DNA of 41,837 nucleotides from Desulforadius tongensis (GTDB lineage Bacteria > Bacillota > Desulfotomaculia > Desulfotomaculales > Desulfohalotomaculaceae). Both the position numbers and the translations under genes were made by a program. Location: positions 1-41,837 of the forward strand of contig NZ_JAFBCW010000026.1 of NCBI RefSeq assembly GCF_016907915.1, given 5' to 3'. Of this stretch, positions 32,176-41,723 are shown in pieces. Position 1 is the stretch's first letter. Each line of letters starts with the position of its first letter. The notes under the pieces are model-generated. The model had not been told where the DNA came from. It saw only the letters and a list, made by a program, of their open reading frames with translations, and did not search any database.

Positions 32176-33250
32176 AGTCTTTTACCTGCAGTTCATTTTT
32201 ACGGGCATACTTACCAATATCAATACCCCTGGCCTTCAGCCACTGGGCACTGTTACCGGTAATTACAACCGGTACCTGCTGCAGTGCCTGAATACCAGCC
32301 GCCCCACACATCATCATTATTCTACGCAAACCGTTGATCAGCTGTTGTATATGATTAACCAAACCCTCACTGCCCTGTTCTATTAAGGTTTGTAAAAAGG
32401 GCCTGGAAATACCGGTTAAATCCGCACCCAGAGCGATGGATTTACTAATATCGTAAGAGGTACGCAGCCCTCCCGATGCAACTATTTTCACGGGCAAATT
32501 CAGTTCCTTAGCTTCTACTATACTGGTTACAGTAGTAATACCCCAGTCACTGACATCTCCCATAAATTGACGGGAATTTTCCTTACAGCGCTCTTCTTCA
32601 ATGGTAATAAAATTGGTTCCTCCCCGCCCGCTGATGTCAACTATCCTTACTCCGGCCTGATAAATTTGCTGAACGGTTTCCATAGACATGCCAAAACCCA
32701 CTTCTTTAACAATTACCGGAATGTCTATCTGCCGCACCAGGGCTGATATATTGGAAGCAATACCGCGAAAGTTCCTGTCCCCTTCGGCCATGGCCAGTTC
32801 CTGGGGAACATTTACATGCAGCTGGAGGGCATCTGCTTCTACCATCTCTATTGCCCTTTGGGCTTCATCCACTGTGCAGTGGGCACTTAAATTGGCTATC
32901 ACCACGCCACCGGGATTTTCTTTTCTTACCACTTGAAAGGTATCAATGACACCGGTATTTTCCAAAGCAGCCTTTTGAGAACCCAGGGCTATAGCCACTC
33001 CCGTTTCTCTGGCCGCCCTGGCCAAGTTTTTATTTATTTCTTTCACCGCGGGGTGCCCGCCGGTCATAGCGTTAATCACCAACGGGGCTGCAAGTCTTTT
33101 CCCCAGGAATATACACGAAGTGTCAATTTCATCCCAGTTAACTTCCGGTATAGATTTGTGCAGCAGGTGCACATCCTTAAACCCCGCCTCTGCCAGGTCG
33201 GGTTTGTTAAGGGCGTTTTTAATATGGTCAATTTTGCGGGACTGTCTCAA
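32174..33250 (-). CDS. fni: Type 2 isopentenyl-diphosphate isomerase
   Basis: This FMN- and NAD(P)H-dependent enzyme interconverts IPP and DMAPP for isoprenoid synthesis. The 358-aa product has RKIDHIKNAL at the N terminus, INAMTGG, LGSQKAAL, LHVNVPQE, the FMN loop KEVGFGMS, DISGRGGTNF and ASGGLRTSYDISKSIALGAD, all hallmarks of the family. The start is TTG with AAAGGGG eight bases upstream. Single gene. Confidence 0.95.
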   Translation of the reverse strand: MRQSRKIDHIKNALNKPDLAEAGFKDVHLLHKSIPEVNWDEIDTSCIFLGKRLAAPLVINAMTGGHPAVKEINKNLARAARETGVAIALGSQKAALENTGVIDTFQVVRKENPGGVVIANLSAHCTVDEAQRAIEMVEADALQLHVNVPQELAMAEGDRNFRGIASNISALVRQIDIPVIVKEVGFGMSMETVQQIYQAGVRIVDISGRGGTNFITIEEERCKENSRQFMGDVSDWGITTVTSIVEAKELNLPVKIVASGGLRTSYDISKSIALGADLTGISRPFLQTLIEQGSEGLVNHIQQLINGLRRIMMMCGAAGIQALQQVPVVITGNSAQWLKARGIDIGKYARKNELQVKD

Positions 33251-33437
33251 ACGGCGAACCCCTTTCTTTAATCTGCAACTATTTTATCTTTTCCGCACTA
33301 TAATAACAAGTCTTTGTCATTTCAAAAATAATTTACCTTTCTTATAATAAGGGTTATTTTCCGGTGGGATACCTTCATATAACTTAGGTAAAGAACCGGT
33401 AAGGGCATTTTACAAACAAAACGAAAGGAGGAAATTA

Positions 33438-33695
33438 ATGAGAAAACACAAAACCATTACCATCAGCTTACCCACAGAGATGGTTGATTATCTGGATCAA
33501 CGAATTGCCGAAATTAACCGGAACACCTTTGAAGAAACCAACCGCAGCAAATACATACGTTTTTTAATTCGCAAAGATATGAGTTCCAGCACTTTGATTA
33601 AAAGCAGCAAAACCGTTTCCAGCCCGGCAGAAAATCCGTCCCAGGAAATGGAGTATTACCATTCCCTGCTGGAATTGGGAGGTTATAAAAGGTAA
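33438..33695 (+). CDS. Ribbon-helix-helix (CopG/MetJ-type) DNA-binding protein, 85 aa
   Basis: The N-terminal 50 residues have the RHH pattern: a short strand TITISLPTEMVDYLDQRI, then a turn and NRSKYIRFLIRKDM. The C-terminal 35 residues are Ser-rich and flexible. Such proteins bind operators as dimers and are often antitoxins or plasmid or spore regulators. AAAGGAGG precedes the ATG. There is no clear toxin partner, only a 21-codon frame follows at 33791. Target unknown. Confidence 0.75.
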   Translation: MRKHKTITISLPTEMVDYLDQRIAEINRNTFEETNRSKYIRFLIRKDMSSSTLIKSSKTVSSPAENPSQEMEYYHSLLELGGYKR

Positions 33696-33790
33696 GCCTG
33701 ACATATAAAACCTGAGCATTAATTATATATTTTCAGTATAAACCGCTGCCCGCCAACATATATCTTTACTAGACAGACGGGGGGTGATAA

Positions 33791-33856
33791 ATGGGGAAAG
33801 TCACAGCTGTTCGGTTGCATTATATAATATCCGTTAAAAGATATTGTAAATTGTAA
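33791..33856 (+). CDS. Possible 21-aa small protein
   Basis: A tiny frame beginning MGKVTAVRLHYIISVKRYCKL is preceded by GGGGGTGAT, a strong ribosome-site match only a few bases from the ATG. It is basic with one Cys. Nothing else occupies the 217-base gap. Size alone makes it doubtful. Confidence 0.25.
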   Translation: MGKVTAVRLHYIISVKRYCKL

Positions 33857-33883
33857 ATAAAAGAATTCCAGGACAAATTTTTA

Positions 33884-33912
33884 AAGGCCGTTTCCTCCCA
33901 CGAAGCGGCCTT
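33884..33912 (-). terminator. Terminator of the CCA-adding enzyme gene
   Basis: Eleven-bp stem with one G-U pair (33884-33894 with 33902-33912), followed on the minus strand by TTTAAAAATTT. Confidence 0.75.
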
Positions 33913-35340
33913 CTATTTCATTAATTTTATTAATATCTCCCGGGCATACCGCAGGGCCTCTTCCCTGGTTTTTACCACCCCGTCAATTTGGGCCCCGGTA
34001 ATTTCATCCAGCAGCTGACCGATTTTTTTAGACGGGCGCAAACCCAAGTACTGTTTTAAATCACTGCCGTCCACCAGCTTGGGCGGGTTTACGTATTTTT
34101 CCCGCTGATTAATTACTAAATTAAACATCTTTATAATGTAATCCCGGTAGGCTTTTAAACCATTAAAATTACCGGTGGAAGCATAGGTGCTGCTGACATC
34201 TGCCAGCGACAGCAAGAGACAGTGGTATATGTAACCATCCAGTTTTTTAAACAAACGATATCGGGCTGCCCCGGTAACCTTGGATTGGTTAAATAACTCC
34301 AACGGCCGCATATGATTTTCCACCAGTAAAGTCAAAACCCGCTTTTCTATATTGCTCAACCGCACCCGGTCAGCAAAGGAGGCCGCGTAACGAACTCCCT
34401 CTTTTTCGTGCCGGTAGAAGATTATTCTGCCGCCCTGCCGGGTAGAAGCAGCTGTTTTGCCCACATCGTGTAAAAGGCAGGCCAGCTTTAGAATTACCCA
34501 GTGGGACCGGTTTGCTGCCAAGCTCCGGTTTAATTTATTTTCTATTTCCTCCAGTATATCTTTAGGCAGCTGCCCCTGGTTAATTATTTTTTCTAAGTAA
34601 TGCAGTGTTTTTAAACTGTGCTCCCACACATTATCCCGGTGATAACAATTTTGTGCCGTATTTTTCATTTCTGCAACCCGGGGAAATAGGACGCTCCATA
34701 AATTCACCTTATCATCAGCCAGTTTAATATATTGGCAGCTGTTTTTGTTCTCCAGTATTTTACTTAACTCTTCCAGTATTCTTTCGCCGCTCACCTGCCG
34801 CAGCTTATCCACACTGCCGGCCATGGCACTTAACGTAAGATCATCTATTTTAAAATTCAGCCGGGCAGCTAAACGAAAGGCTCTTAAAACACGCAGGGGA
34901 TCATCTGAAAATGCTTTTTCAGCGGTCATTTTAATATTTTTTTGCCGTATATCTGCCCTGCCGTTTAAGGGATCTATAATCTGCATTGGGGTTATTGTTT
35001 TGTTAACCGGTATGGCCATTGCATTGATAGTAAAGTCCCGGCGGGCAGCGTCTTCTTCAATGGTTTTACCCTTCAGGGCTGTAAAGTCTATTTGAACAAC
35101 TTTTCTGTTTTTAACCACTACCCTGGCTGCCTTGTTCTTTTCATCCAGCAGTATGTATCTGCCCCCCAAAGCACCGGCTGCAGAACGGGCTACCTCCAAA
35201 ACATTTTTATTGACGGCTATGTCAATATCATCACTGGTTTTTCCCAGCAGCATATCCCGGACAAAGCCCCCCACAACATAACCGGTGGCTTGATACGCGT
35301 CCAGTGCGTTTTGTAAAATAGCCATTAAATTTTTCACCAC
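33913..35340 (-). CDS. CCA tRNA nucleotidyltransferase / poly(A) polymerase family with HD domain
   Basis: The enzyme uses the class II nucleotidyltransferase fold: GGFVRDMLLGKTSDDIDI supplies the metal-binding acidic pair, RRDFTINAMAI the flexible loop, and DPLRVLRAFRLAARL the RNA-binding neck. A C-terminal HD domain with CLLHDVGKTAAST adds a phosphohydrolase-like region, as in many Firmicute and proteobacterial CCA enzymes. All tRNA genes seen here already encode CCA, so repair of the tRNA end, or poly(A) addition, is the likely job. It starts at GTG after GGGGGAACT, and the next codon is also GTG. Length 475 aa. Confidence 0.9.
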   Translation of the reverse strand: MVKNLMAILQNALDAYQATGYVVGGFVRDMLLGKTSDDIDIAVNKNVLEVARSAAGALGGRYILLDEKNKAARVVVKNRKVVQIDFTALKGKTIEEDAARRDFTINAMAIPVNKTITPMQIIDPLNGRADIRQKNIKMTAEKAFSDDPLRVLRAFRLAARLNFKIDDLTLSAMAGSVDKLRQVSGERILEELSKILENKNSCQYIKLADDKVNLWSVLFPRVAEMKNTAQNCYHRDNVWEHSLKTLHYLEKIINQGQLPKDILEEIENKLNRSLAANRSHWVILKLACLLHDVGKTAASTRQGGRIIFYRHEKEGVRYAASFADRVRLSNIEKRVLTLLVENHMRPLELFNQSKVTGAARYRLFKKLDGYIYHCLLLSLADVSSTYASTGNFNGLKAYRDYIIKMFNLVINQREKYVNPPKLVDGSDLKQYLGLRPSKKIGQLLDEITGAQIDGVVKTREEALRYAREILIKLMK

Positions 35341-35364
35341 AGTTCCCCCAAATTAATGTTATTA

Positions 35365-36432
35365 CTAGGCAGGTGTTTCTCTTTTATTACCAATCACCGC
35401 CATAACCAGCAGTACCATGGGTAATACCCACTCAAAGGAAGCTCCCAAATAAGCAAGGTTTACAGCAAAGGTCGCTGTTTCCAGATTACTTTTCGGTATT
35501 AAAGCCACGGCTATCACTATCACTGCCAGGGGCGGTAAAAAATATCTATAATCCCGCAGTTTGAATAATTTTTCCAATGTATAGCAGGCCATAAAAATAC
35601 TGGAAGATATAACACTAAAAGCACTGGCTACCCAAAAGGCCATATACGGCGCATCAACCGGTACTGCCACTACGCGAATTAAGAAAATAACAGGCCAGTT
35701 CATCCGGGCAACTTCCTCGGAACTGAAAACTAAAATAGCCAATACAGTCACAATTGTATAAACTATTGTAACAGATACCAGTGCATAAATCCCAGCCAGC
35801 ACTCCCCCTTTTGGGTTCTGCAGGTGCGGGTAAGCAAAGGCAAAGATAATAAACCCGGCAAAGGAAGATTGAATGTTCAATAATCCTTCCACCCAGGAAA
35901 TCGTTCCCCTCTCCCACAGGGGTAATAAATTTCCCCAGTCCACCTGCGGTAAAATCACCAGCATTACAGGGAAAAAAATTAACATCTTAATCACAAATAA
36001 AATTAAGTTAACCCGGGCCAGCACTTCCAAACCATGATATACCGCATAAACAGAAATCAATACCATTACTCCCATCAATACCAGTGGAGGGGTGCTGGTA
36101 TAAACGGTGGTATTGCCCGCATTTGCTACTCCCCTGGCTACAAGGCTGGCCAACAAGGTAAAATAAATTATCAACAGAACTGCTATTATAGTACCGGTAA
36201 AGCCCCCCAACACCTTTTTAGTTAAATCAATAAAATTAACGTTGGGAAAACGCCGGCATACCAGCGCTAAAAATAAAATTTGAATTACACTGTAAAGACC
36301 AACTGCCACCACCACCAACCACCCCCCCGGCCCGCCAATACCGGCAGCCACCTGGGGTAGGGAAAGAATCCCGTTGGCAATAACACTGCTGGCTACTAAC
36401 GTTATTAATTGAACCCGGGAAATTCGCATCAT
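35365..36432 (-). CDS. GerAB-type spore germination permease
   Basis: The 355-aa protein has ten predicted membrane helices of the endospore-germination permease family (APC superfamily), with the start MMRISRVQLITLVASSVIANGILSLP and a central ENP-type segment LLPLWERG. In GerA-type receptors the B subunit senses the germinant in the spore inner membrane. No A or C subunit gene is adjacent, so it is an orphan B subunit. GGAGGG lies eleven bases before the ATG. The gene is followed by cca on the same strand after 24 bases. Confidence 0.9.
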   Translation of the reverse strand: MMRISRVQLITLVASSVIANGILSLPQVAAGIGGPGGWLVVVAVGLYSVIQILFLALVCRRFPNVNFIDLTKKVLGGFTGTIIAVLLIIYFTLLASLVARGVANAGNTTVYTSTPPLVLMGVMVLISVYAVYHGLEVLARVNLILFVIKMLIFFPVMLVILPQVDWGNLLPLWERGTISWVEGLLNIQSSFAGFIIFAFAYPHLQNPKGGVLAGIYALVSVTIVYTIVTVLAILVFSSEEVARMNWPVIFLIRVVAVPVDAPYMAFWVASAFSVISSSIFMACYTLEKLFKLRDYRYFLPPLAVIVIAVALIPKSNLETATFAVNLAYLGASFEWVLPMVLLVMAVIGNKRETPA

Positions 36433-36498
36433 TGACGTTTAAACCCTCCTAAATATTAGTCATTTCCCGCATTCAAACAGAATACTACTAAATAATTA

Positions 36499-36525
36499 AG
36501 CCCTGCGAAAAAAATCCACAGGGCT
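36499..36525 (-). terminator. Terminator of the hydrogenase-chemoreceptor gene
   Basis: Stem AGCCCTG/CAGGGCT (36499-36505 with 36519-36525), followed on the minus strand by TAATTATTTAG, just past the stop of the gene at 36558. Confidence 0.65.
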
Positions 36526-36557
36526 GTACACATTCAGGCAGAGTTTTATCTTTGATG

Positions 36558-38489
36558 TCATCTAGTTATTGTCTTTAAATTTTCTGCAGAGGCATATAAC
36601 TCCTCAGAAGAGGCAGCAATTTGCTCTGCCACCGCCGCCTGGGAATTGGCCAATTCTCTCACCTGCTCCGATTCTTTTGTCAGTTGAACTATCAGCTGAT
36701 TCAACTCCGCTTGTATTGCGGCCACATTCCGGCGGTAATCTTCTACATTTTTAAGCTTCTCGCTGGTATCCTCAGACAGCTTGCCCACTTCTTCCGCTAC
36801 CACGGCAAACCCCCTACCGGCTTCACCTGCCCGGGCTGCTTCAATTTGAGCATTAAAACTGAGCAGCTTGGTCTGCCCGGTAATTTCCGAAATACTGTTG
36901 GTAATTTCTGTGAAATAATCAAAGATTTTTATTATCGAAGCCAGTTTATTCCGCAATTGTTTTATTTCTTCTGCTTGACTTTCCACGTAATTAAGCAGTT
37001 TAGTACTCATTTCGGCATTACTTTGATTACCTGTGGCTATTTCATCAATAACAGTTATTAAGGACTCGGTATTCTCCAGCAGCACTTTATTTGTTTTCTC
37101 GGCCTCATCGCGCATTTTTTGTGCCCATTCTTTTTGATAGATAATGCAGCCCCCCGGGGTGTTTTCACCGTTGTACACCGCCATCGCCCGTTCCCGGCAG
37201 GTTCTGTACCCACAGGCCCTGCAGTTCAGTTCATCCTCTTTGGTAAACTTACCGTCCTGCTCCAATATCGCTTTAATTTCACTTTCAGAGGGGATTTTTT
37301 TATGACAAAGTCTGTTCTCCCATGTTCTGGTAAATTTATTGCTGCTGATCAGTTCTTCCACCGTCTGCACCCACTTTTGAAACTCCGGGGCCTGCACAGT
37401 ATTCTTGACCAGTACCTTATAATCTTTATACTTTCTAAGCAAGCCCTGCCGCTGGGCCTTTTCAAAACGTTTTTGGGTGTAGCCGGCTACAATACCTTTG
37501 GCTTCTAACAGGTCACATTCAACCCCCATGGCTTTACCTACAATACACCCCTCGCAGTACAAAATATCAATCAGGGTAGGATAGCCCTTTAAACTCCCGG
37601 CTTTTTTTCGCCCGGCCATATGGTTTAAAAACTCAATAGTTCTGCTTTCACCTTCTATAATTAAAACATCACTGCCAATGGGATTTATCTGCAGGGCATC
37701 GGAAAACAACTCCAGTGTCTTTGTCAGGCCGCCGGAAATAGGGAAACCGGCACCGTAAAAGGCCTGTATACCGTCAAATTCTGTTTCGTTTAAAACAGCG
37801 GGTGTAATTTTCCTCTCATCTATCAGTTCTATTAATTCTTCAAAGGTTAACACTTCATCAAAGAGCCCCAGCTTTTCATCCAACAATTCTGATTTTTTGG
37901 CAACACAGGGGCTGGCACCAACAATACTAATACTGCCTTGGTTCCAATGCCTGGCCAGCACTGCCTGGGCTGCCATGGGGCTTAATATTGGTGCAAATTC
38001 ATCAATTAGTTCCGGTGTATGTTTTTCAATATAGTTCATCAATGACGGGCATGGGCTGGTAATTACATGGGTATTTTCTTTTCCTTTTGTTTTTATCTGC
38101 TTATCAATATAGTCCAAGTAAACCTTGGTAACCACATCGGCTCCAAAAGCAGATTCGTACACCAGTTTAAATCCCAATTTTTTCAGTGCAGCACAAAACT
38201 GTTCCGGGGTACAGTGATATTTTTTCTCCGCCACTATCACATATGAAGGGGCCAGAACAATGGCACAGCGGTCTCTTTTTAAAAGCTGCTTAACATTTTC
38301 AACACCTTTGATATATTTTTTAGCTCCTTTTGAACAAACAGTTGTACACAGACCGCAGTTAATACAGCTTTCTTTAATAACTTCCCCTACACCATTATTA
38401 AAGGCAATGGATTTGGTTTCACACACCTGCAAACAGGCAGAACATTCCTTACATTTTTCTTTTTCTGTATAGACAATACCATCAATCAC
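36558..38489 (-). CDS. [FeFe]-hydrogenase-like sensor fused to a chemoreceptor signalling domain
   Basis: A soluble 643-aa fusion. Numbered from the GTG at 38489, two [4Fe-4S] ferredoxin motifs use Cys 13/16/19/23 and 42/45/48/52. The hydrogenase H-cluster domain follows (about 75-385), with TSPCPS (Cys147), [10 protein letters not shown] (Cys195) and YCEGC (Cys312/315), so all four cluster ligands exist. The usual TSCCP is changed to TSPCP, losing the proton-transfer Cys. A CRAC-x4-C...GGC [4Fe-4S] module (about 423-448) comes next, then a chemoreceptor signalling hairpin with tip [20 protein letters not shown]. No membrane helix. This suggests sensing of H2 or redox, not H2 turnover. The frame is open to 38561 with a weak ribosome site, and the longer start is possible. 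Confidence 0.88.
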   Translation of the reverse strand: MIDGIVYTEKEKCKECSACLQVCETKSIAFNNGVGEVIKESCINCGLCTTVCSKGAKKYIKGVENVKQLLKRDRCAIVLAPSYVIVAEKKYHCTPEQFCAALKKLGFKLVYESAFGADVVTKVYLDYIDKQIKTKGKENTHVITSPCPSLMNYIEKHTPELIDEFAPILSPMAAQAVLARHWNQGSISIVGASPCVAKKSELLDEKLGLFDEVLTFEELIELIDERKITPAVLNETEFDGIQAFYGAGFPISGGLTKTLELFSDALQINPIGSDVLIIEGESRTIEFLNHMAGRKKAGSLKGYPTLIDILYCEGCIVGKAMGVECDLLEAKGIVAGYTQKRFEKAQRQGLLRKYKDYKVLVKNTVQAPEFQKWVQTVEELISSNKFTRTWENRLCHKKIPSESEIKAILEQDGKFTKEDELNCRACGYRTCRERAMAVYNGENTPGGCIIYQKEWAQKMRDEAEKTNKVLLENTESLITVIDEIATGNQSNAEMSTKLLNYVESQAEEIKQLRNKLASIIKIFDYFTEITNSISEITGQTKLLSFNAQIEAARAGEAGRGFAVVAEEVGKLSEDTSEKLKNVEDYRRNVAAIQAELNQLIVQLTKESEQVRELANSQAAVAEQIAASSEELYASAENLKTITR

Positions 38490-38644
38490 TAAAAACCCCG
38501 TCCTCCCCCATTGAAATTCAAAATTTTGAGTTATTTTAGTCATTTTAAAATTAAACACCAATCTCCAAATTCCTACAAAGTTTCTATAAAAACTTTTTAT
38601 TCCTACTATTATACCCTGCTATTCACGGGTTATATAAATTTAAA

Positions 38645-38683
38645 AGCCCACCGGGTTTCACTTACCAGTGTCCGCGGCGGGCT
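38645..38683 (-). terminator. Terminator of the chemoreceptor gene at 38690
   Basis: Arms 38645-38653 and 38675-38683 pair on the minus strand as AGCCCGCCG/CGGTGGGCT (one G-U), followed by TTTAAATTT. Confidence 0.7.
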
Positions 38684-38689
38684 GCAACC

Positions 38690-40558
38690 CTACTTATACT
38701 CGCTATTAATTTGAAACCGAGCAGCCATTTGCTGCAGTTCATTTGTCCACTGGGTTAACGTTTCTACCGCAGAAGCAATTTCCTGCATGGCCGCGGTGGA
38801 TTCTTCTGTTATTCCGGTAGCATTTTGAACGGCAGCGGAAACCTGCTTGGTTCCCGAGGCAATTTCTTCAATTTCATCTGCCAGTATTTTAACTTTGTCA
38901 ATTATCTGTTCAAATGATTGGGCTGTATTATTCACTATTTCTACACCTGATTGCACTTTGTTTACAGTTTCTCTCATCACCTCCCCGGCTTTATTACTTT
39001 CTGCTTGAACACTGCTCAGCAGTTCCTGAATCTCTGTGGTAGATTTGGAAGACATTTCAGCCAGTTTTCTAACTTCCTCCGCCACCACTGCAAAGCCTTT
39101 ACCGTGTTCCCCCGCCCTGGCCGCTTCAATGGCAGCATTCAAGGCCAATAAATTTGTTTGGTCTGCAATTTGAGTGATACTGGAAACAATCTCACCGATT
39201 TTAGCGGTGGTTTTATTTAACCCTTGTATTACAGCGGCAGTGTTGTAGGTTGACCGGCTGATATCGTTCATCTGCTCATGCACTACAGCCATATTTTGCT
39301 GGCCCTTTTCAGCTTCACCAACCGTTTCATCTGCCGATTCCTTTATCGTTTGACTGTTTTGTGCCACCTGTTCCATGGTGGTGGCCACTTCCGTCATAAT
39401 AGACGAAATTTCACTGGCATTGGCAGAAGTCTCCTCGGTGTTGGCAGAAAGCTCTTCCGCAAAAGCCGATAAATTATTGGACTTTTCATTAATACTAAAG
39501 GCCATTTCTTCCAGGTTGGCTTTCATTTTATTCAATGCACTGCTGAGAACACCTATTTCGTCCTTTGAGCTGTTATTCAGCCGTTCTACAGTTAAATTCC
39601 CCTGGGCGATCTCTTCAGCAAATTCAGTTGCTGCCTGTACCTGGCCGGCAATTTTTCTGCTAAAGATAACAGAAATAACAACAGCCACAAGAATGGCAAT
39701 AACCACAACCGTGATGGAAGTCAACCAAAAACGTTCTTTTATCTTCTGAAGGGATGATATATCCTCCTCAATACCCAGCATGCCGATAACTTTTTCACCG
39801 GTGGCATTTTTTAAAGGAATGTAAACCTTCATATAATTCTGTTCCACAGTCCGGACAGTTTCTCCGTTAGATACCCGCTGATAAATGGACTTATCTTCCA
39901 AGGACCGACCGATTTTATCTTTATTTTCTTCGCTGGAAGTACTGATAAGCACATCCCGGTTGTATAAAGCCACGCCAGCGGAAACAGACTCTTCAATTTC
40001 ATTTAAAAAGCGGCTGTCAAGCCCCAATTGAAAAGTACCGATAACCCTTCCCTCTGATTTAACGGGTACCAAAGCCCGCATCGCCAGGCCGCTGCTGCCG
40101 AACTCCAAACCTGCAGCCTCTTTCCCCTGTAGGGATGCCCGGATAGAATCATTGCTGCTCTTGTCATCACCGAACTTGCCGGGGTTGTGGGCCCTAAAAA
40201 ATACTACCCCTTTTTTATCCCCAAATTCAAAAACATCTACCTGGTGTTCTCTTTTTAACCGCTCATAAATTGGTTTGGCCTTTTCCGCTAACAAAGCCCG
40301 GTCATTATTTTTAAATGCTGATGTCAGTTCTTGTTCTTGAACGTACCACCGGGCCAAATTCAGCAATTCATTCGATTTTTCTTCCAATTGACGGTTAGCA
40401 GCTGAAACAGCCCTTTCCAGCTGGGCATTAAGTTCCCGTTCTAACCCGGACTCGGCCTTTTGGTACAGGATAGAAAAAATTATTATCGATGGAATAGCTG
40501 ACATTAATACCATTAAAAACAGGAGTTTATACTTTAGTGATAATCTGTTGTAAGCCAT
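38690..40558 (-). CDS. Methyl-accepting chemotaxis protein with large extracellular Cache-type domain
   Basis: The 622-aa receptor has a first membrane helix (residues 11-31), an extracellular sensor (about 32-278, with the Cache-like [20 protein letters not shown] and [15 protein letters not shown], and [12 protein letters not shown]), a second helix (about 280-301), a HAMP domain (to about 355) and a signalling hairpin with [22 protein letters not shown]. Ligand unknown. GGGGGTTG precedes the ATG. It lies upstream of the hydrogenase-chemoreceptor fusion on the same strand, with a terminator between, so they are neighbours rather than a tight operon. Confidence 0.92.
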   Translation of the reverse strand: MAYNRLSLKYKLLFLMVLMSAIPSIIIFSILYQKAESGLERELNAQLERAVSAANRQLEEKSNELLNLARWYVQEQELTSAFKNNDRALLAEKAKPIYERLKREHQVDVFEFGDKKGVVFFRAHNPGKFGDDKSSNDSIRASLQGKEAAGLEFGSSGLAMRALVPVKSEGRVIGTFQLGLDSRFLNEIEESVSAGVALYNRDVLISTSSEENKDKIGRSLEDKSIYQRVSNGETVRTVEQNYMKVYIPLKNATGEKVIGMLGIEEDISSLQKIKERFWLTSITVVVIAILVAVVISVIFSRKIAGQVQAATEFAEEIAQGNLTVERLNNSSKDEIGVLSSALNKMKANLEEMAFSINEKSNNLSAFAEELSANTEETSANASEISSIMTEVATTMEQVAQNSQTIKESADETVGEAEKGQQNMAVVHEQMNDISRSTYNTAAVIQGLNKTTAKIGEIVSSITQIADQTNLLALNAAIEAARAGEHGKGFAVVAEEVRKLAEMSSKSTTEIQELLSSVQAESNKAGEVMRETVNKVQSGVEIVNNTAQSFEQIIDKVKILADEIEEIASGTKQVSAAVQNATGITEESTAAMQEIASAVETLTQWTNELQQMAARFQINSEYK

Positions 40559-40697
40559 CTATGCAACCCCCAATAATTATTTTGAATTAAAACTATTTTT
40601 CTTGAATTGAAGTTATTCTCCGTTTAGCTAATAAATCCTCTTTCGGTTAACAGTTCTTATGATGGTAATTGCTGCTAATTGTAAATACTGGAATAGT

Positions 40698-40782
40698 GTT
40701 TCAATCCTCACCGGGGTGGTTACCCCGGTGCTACCGGCCCGCTTCCACCAGATGAAACCACAGACACTTTGTTTCAATCCTC
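40698..40782 (+). CRISPR. Relic CRISPR: one full repeat, one spacer, one truncated repeat
   Basis: A 37-base repeat (40698-40734) begins GTTTCAATCC, contains the hairpin CACCGGGG/CCCCGGTG (40709-40716 with 40723-40730) and ends CTAC. A 36-base spacer (40735-40770) follows, then a second repeat that keeps only its first 12 bases (GTTTCAATCCTC, 40771-40782) before running into the cas3 remnant. The period of 73 is normal for CRISPR arrays and the opening sequence is common in type I and III repeats. With one complete copy the exact repeat boundary is approximate. Confidence 0.75.
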
Positions 40783-41213
40783 TATTGTATTTATCTGTAT
40801 CAAAGTGGGCTTCGGTATCCAAGCAGTCAGCATCCACCAGCGCAGAAAACAGCATGCGTAAAAATAATTCCAATGAAGTGTAAGATTTCTTGATGTGTTC
40901 CGGCAAATTCAGCTTGTATGCAGGCTTTATATTAGGGATATTTTCGCATACCAGCTGCAGCAATTTTTTAACTGCACTGTCATCTTTCTTTTTATTAATT
41001 AAGTCTACCAGTTCATATCGATCTGGCAGACCACCGTGCTGGGCAATTATTGGAAAAGACAATATTTCTAGAAACGGCAGAGAAAATACCGCCCCGGCAC
41101 TTTTACCCCAAATGATTGTGCAAACTGCAATGTAAGTTCAGCCACTGCTATTAAGCGGTCCAATAGCGAGTGTCTTTTCCCTGACTATTTTCTGAATGCG
41201 CTATATATTCAAT
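40783..41213 (-). pseudogene. cas3: cas3 HD-domain remnant, several lesions
   Basis: Read on the minus strand from 41213, the sequence gives IEYIAHSENSQGK, shifts frame by two bases, then reads RHSLLDRLIAVAELTLQF. A stop follows, then in another frame LEILSFPIIAQHGGLPDRYE and later LFLRMLFSALVDADCLDTEA. These match successive parts of the Cas3 HD nuclease of type I CRISPR systems. The damage includes an ATT where the start codon should be (after GAGGTGAT), the frameshift, loss of the central segment that carries the HD metal motif, and truncation after DKYNR by the CRISPR repeat. The helicase half is gone. It is clearly non-functional. Confidence 0.8.
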
Positions 41214-41723
41214 AGTTATCACCTCACTATATCTATTTTTAACATTATAACAAAAGCTGAAGACAACAGGTTGTCTGAATGCATAATTAAAATCTTTAAT
41301 ATTAAAATCAGAGCATTGTTTAACAAGGTTAGATTAAATAAGTTGTTAAAATCATTAACCCCCGTCCTCTCTCATATGATATAGTCTAGTAAAGCGGAAA
41401 GGCGTAATTTTTTTATGGACATTTTATATCTAATGATCAAACTATTTATATAGGCTGTCGCACTAACAATTTCGATTATTCCAGGCATAATTGTTGGTTA
41501 TTTGGGCGAACTTTAAGCAACCTTGCAGAAGATTTTTGCTGTCTTTCCTTGTAGGTTTATGATTGGGAAGTTAACTGTACTGATTGTTTTGGTTATGGAA
41601 GGATACAGTGATGGAGAGAAAAATACACCAAAAGAAGCAGTTACAGGAAAGAAACTGCTAACGTTGAAAGAAAAACTGATATTGATAAAGAAAGTATGAA
41701 ATTGGAAGAATAGAATGTAAAAA
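41214..41723. other. AT-rich debris between cas3 relic and IS end
   Basis: No intact gene. On the plus strand near 41415 a frame starting MDILYLMIKLFI is broken by a TAG and then continues as a hydrophobic stretch (AVALTISIIPGIIVGYLGEL), perhaps a decayed small membrane protein. A 34-codon frame near 41596 has no ribosome site. The whole stretch looks like decaying DNA. Confidence 0.4.

Noticed and set aside
40625-40661. A third, degenerate CRISPR repeat one period to the left of the full repeat
   Set aside because: Only a short AATCCTC match exists, without the hairpin or the GTTTC start.
40628-41062. An intact 144-codon gene in the cas3 region
   Set aside because: Its C-terminal part is the translation of CRISPR repeat and spacer, and its N-terminal part continues upstream in other frames as Cas3. 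It is a pseudogene fragment.
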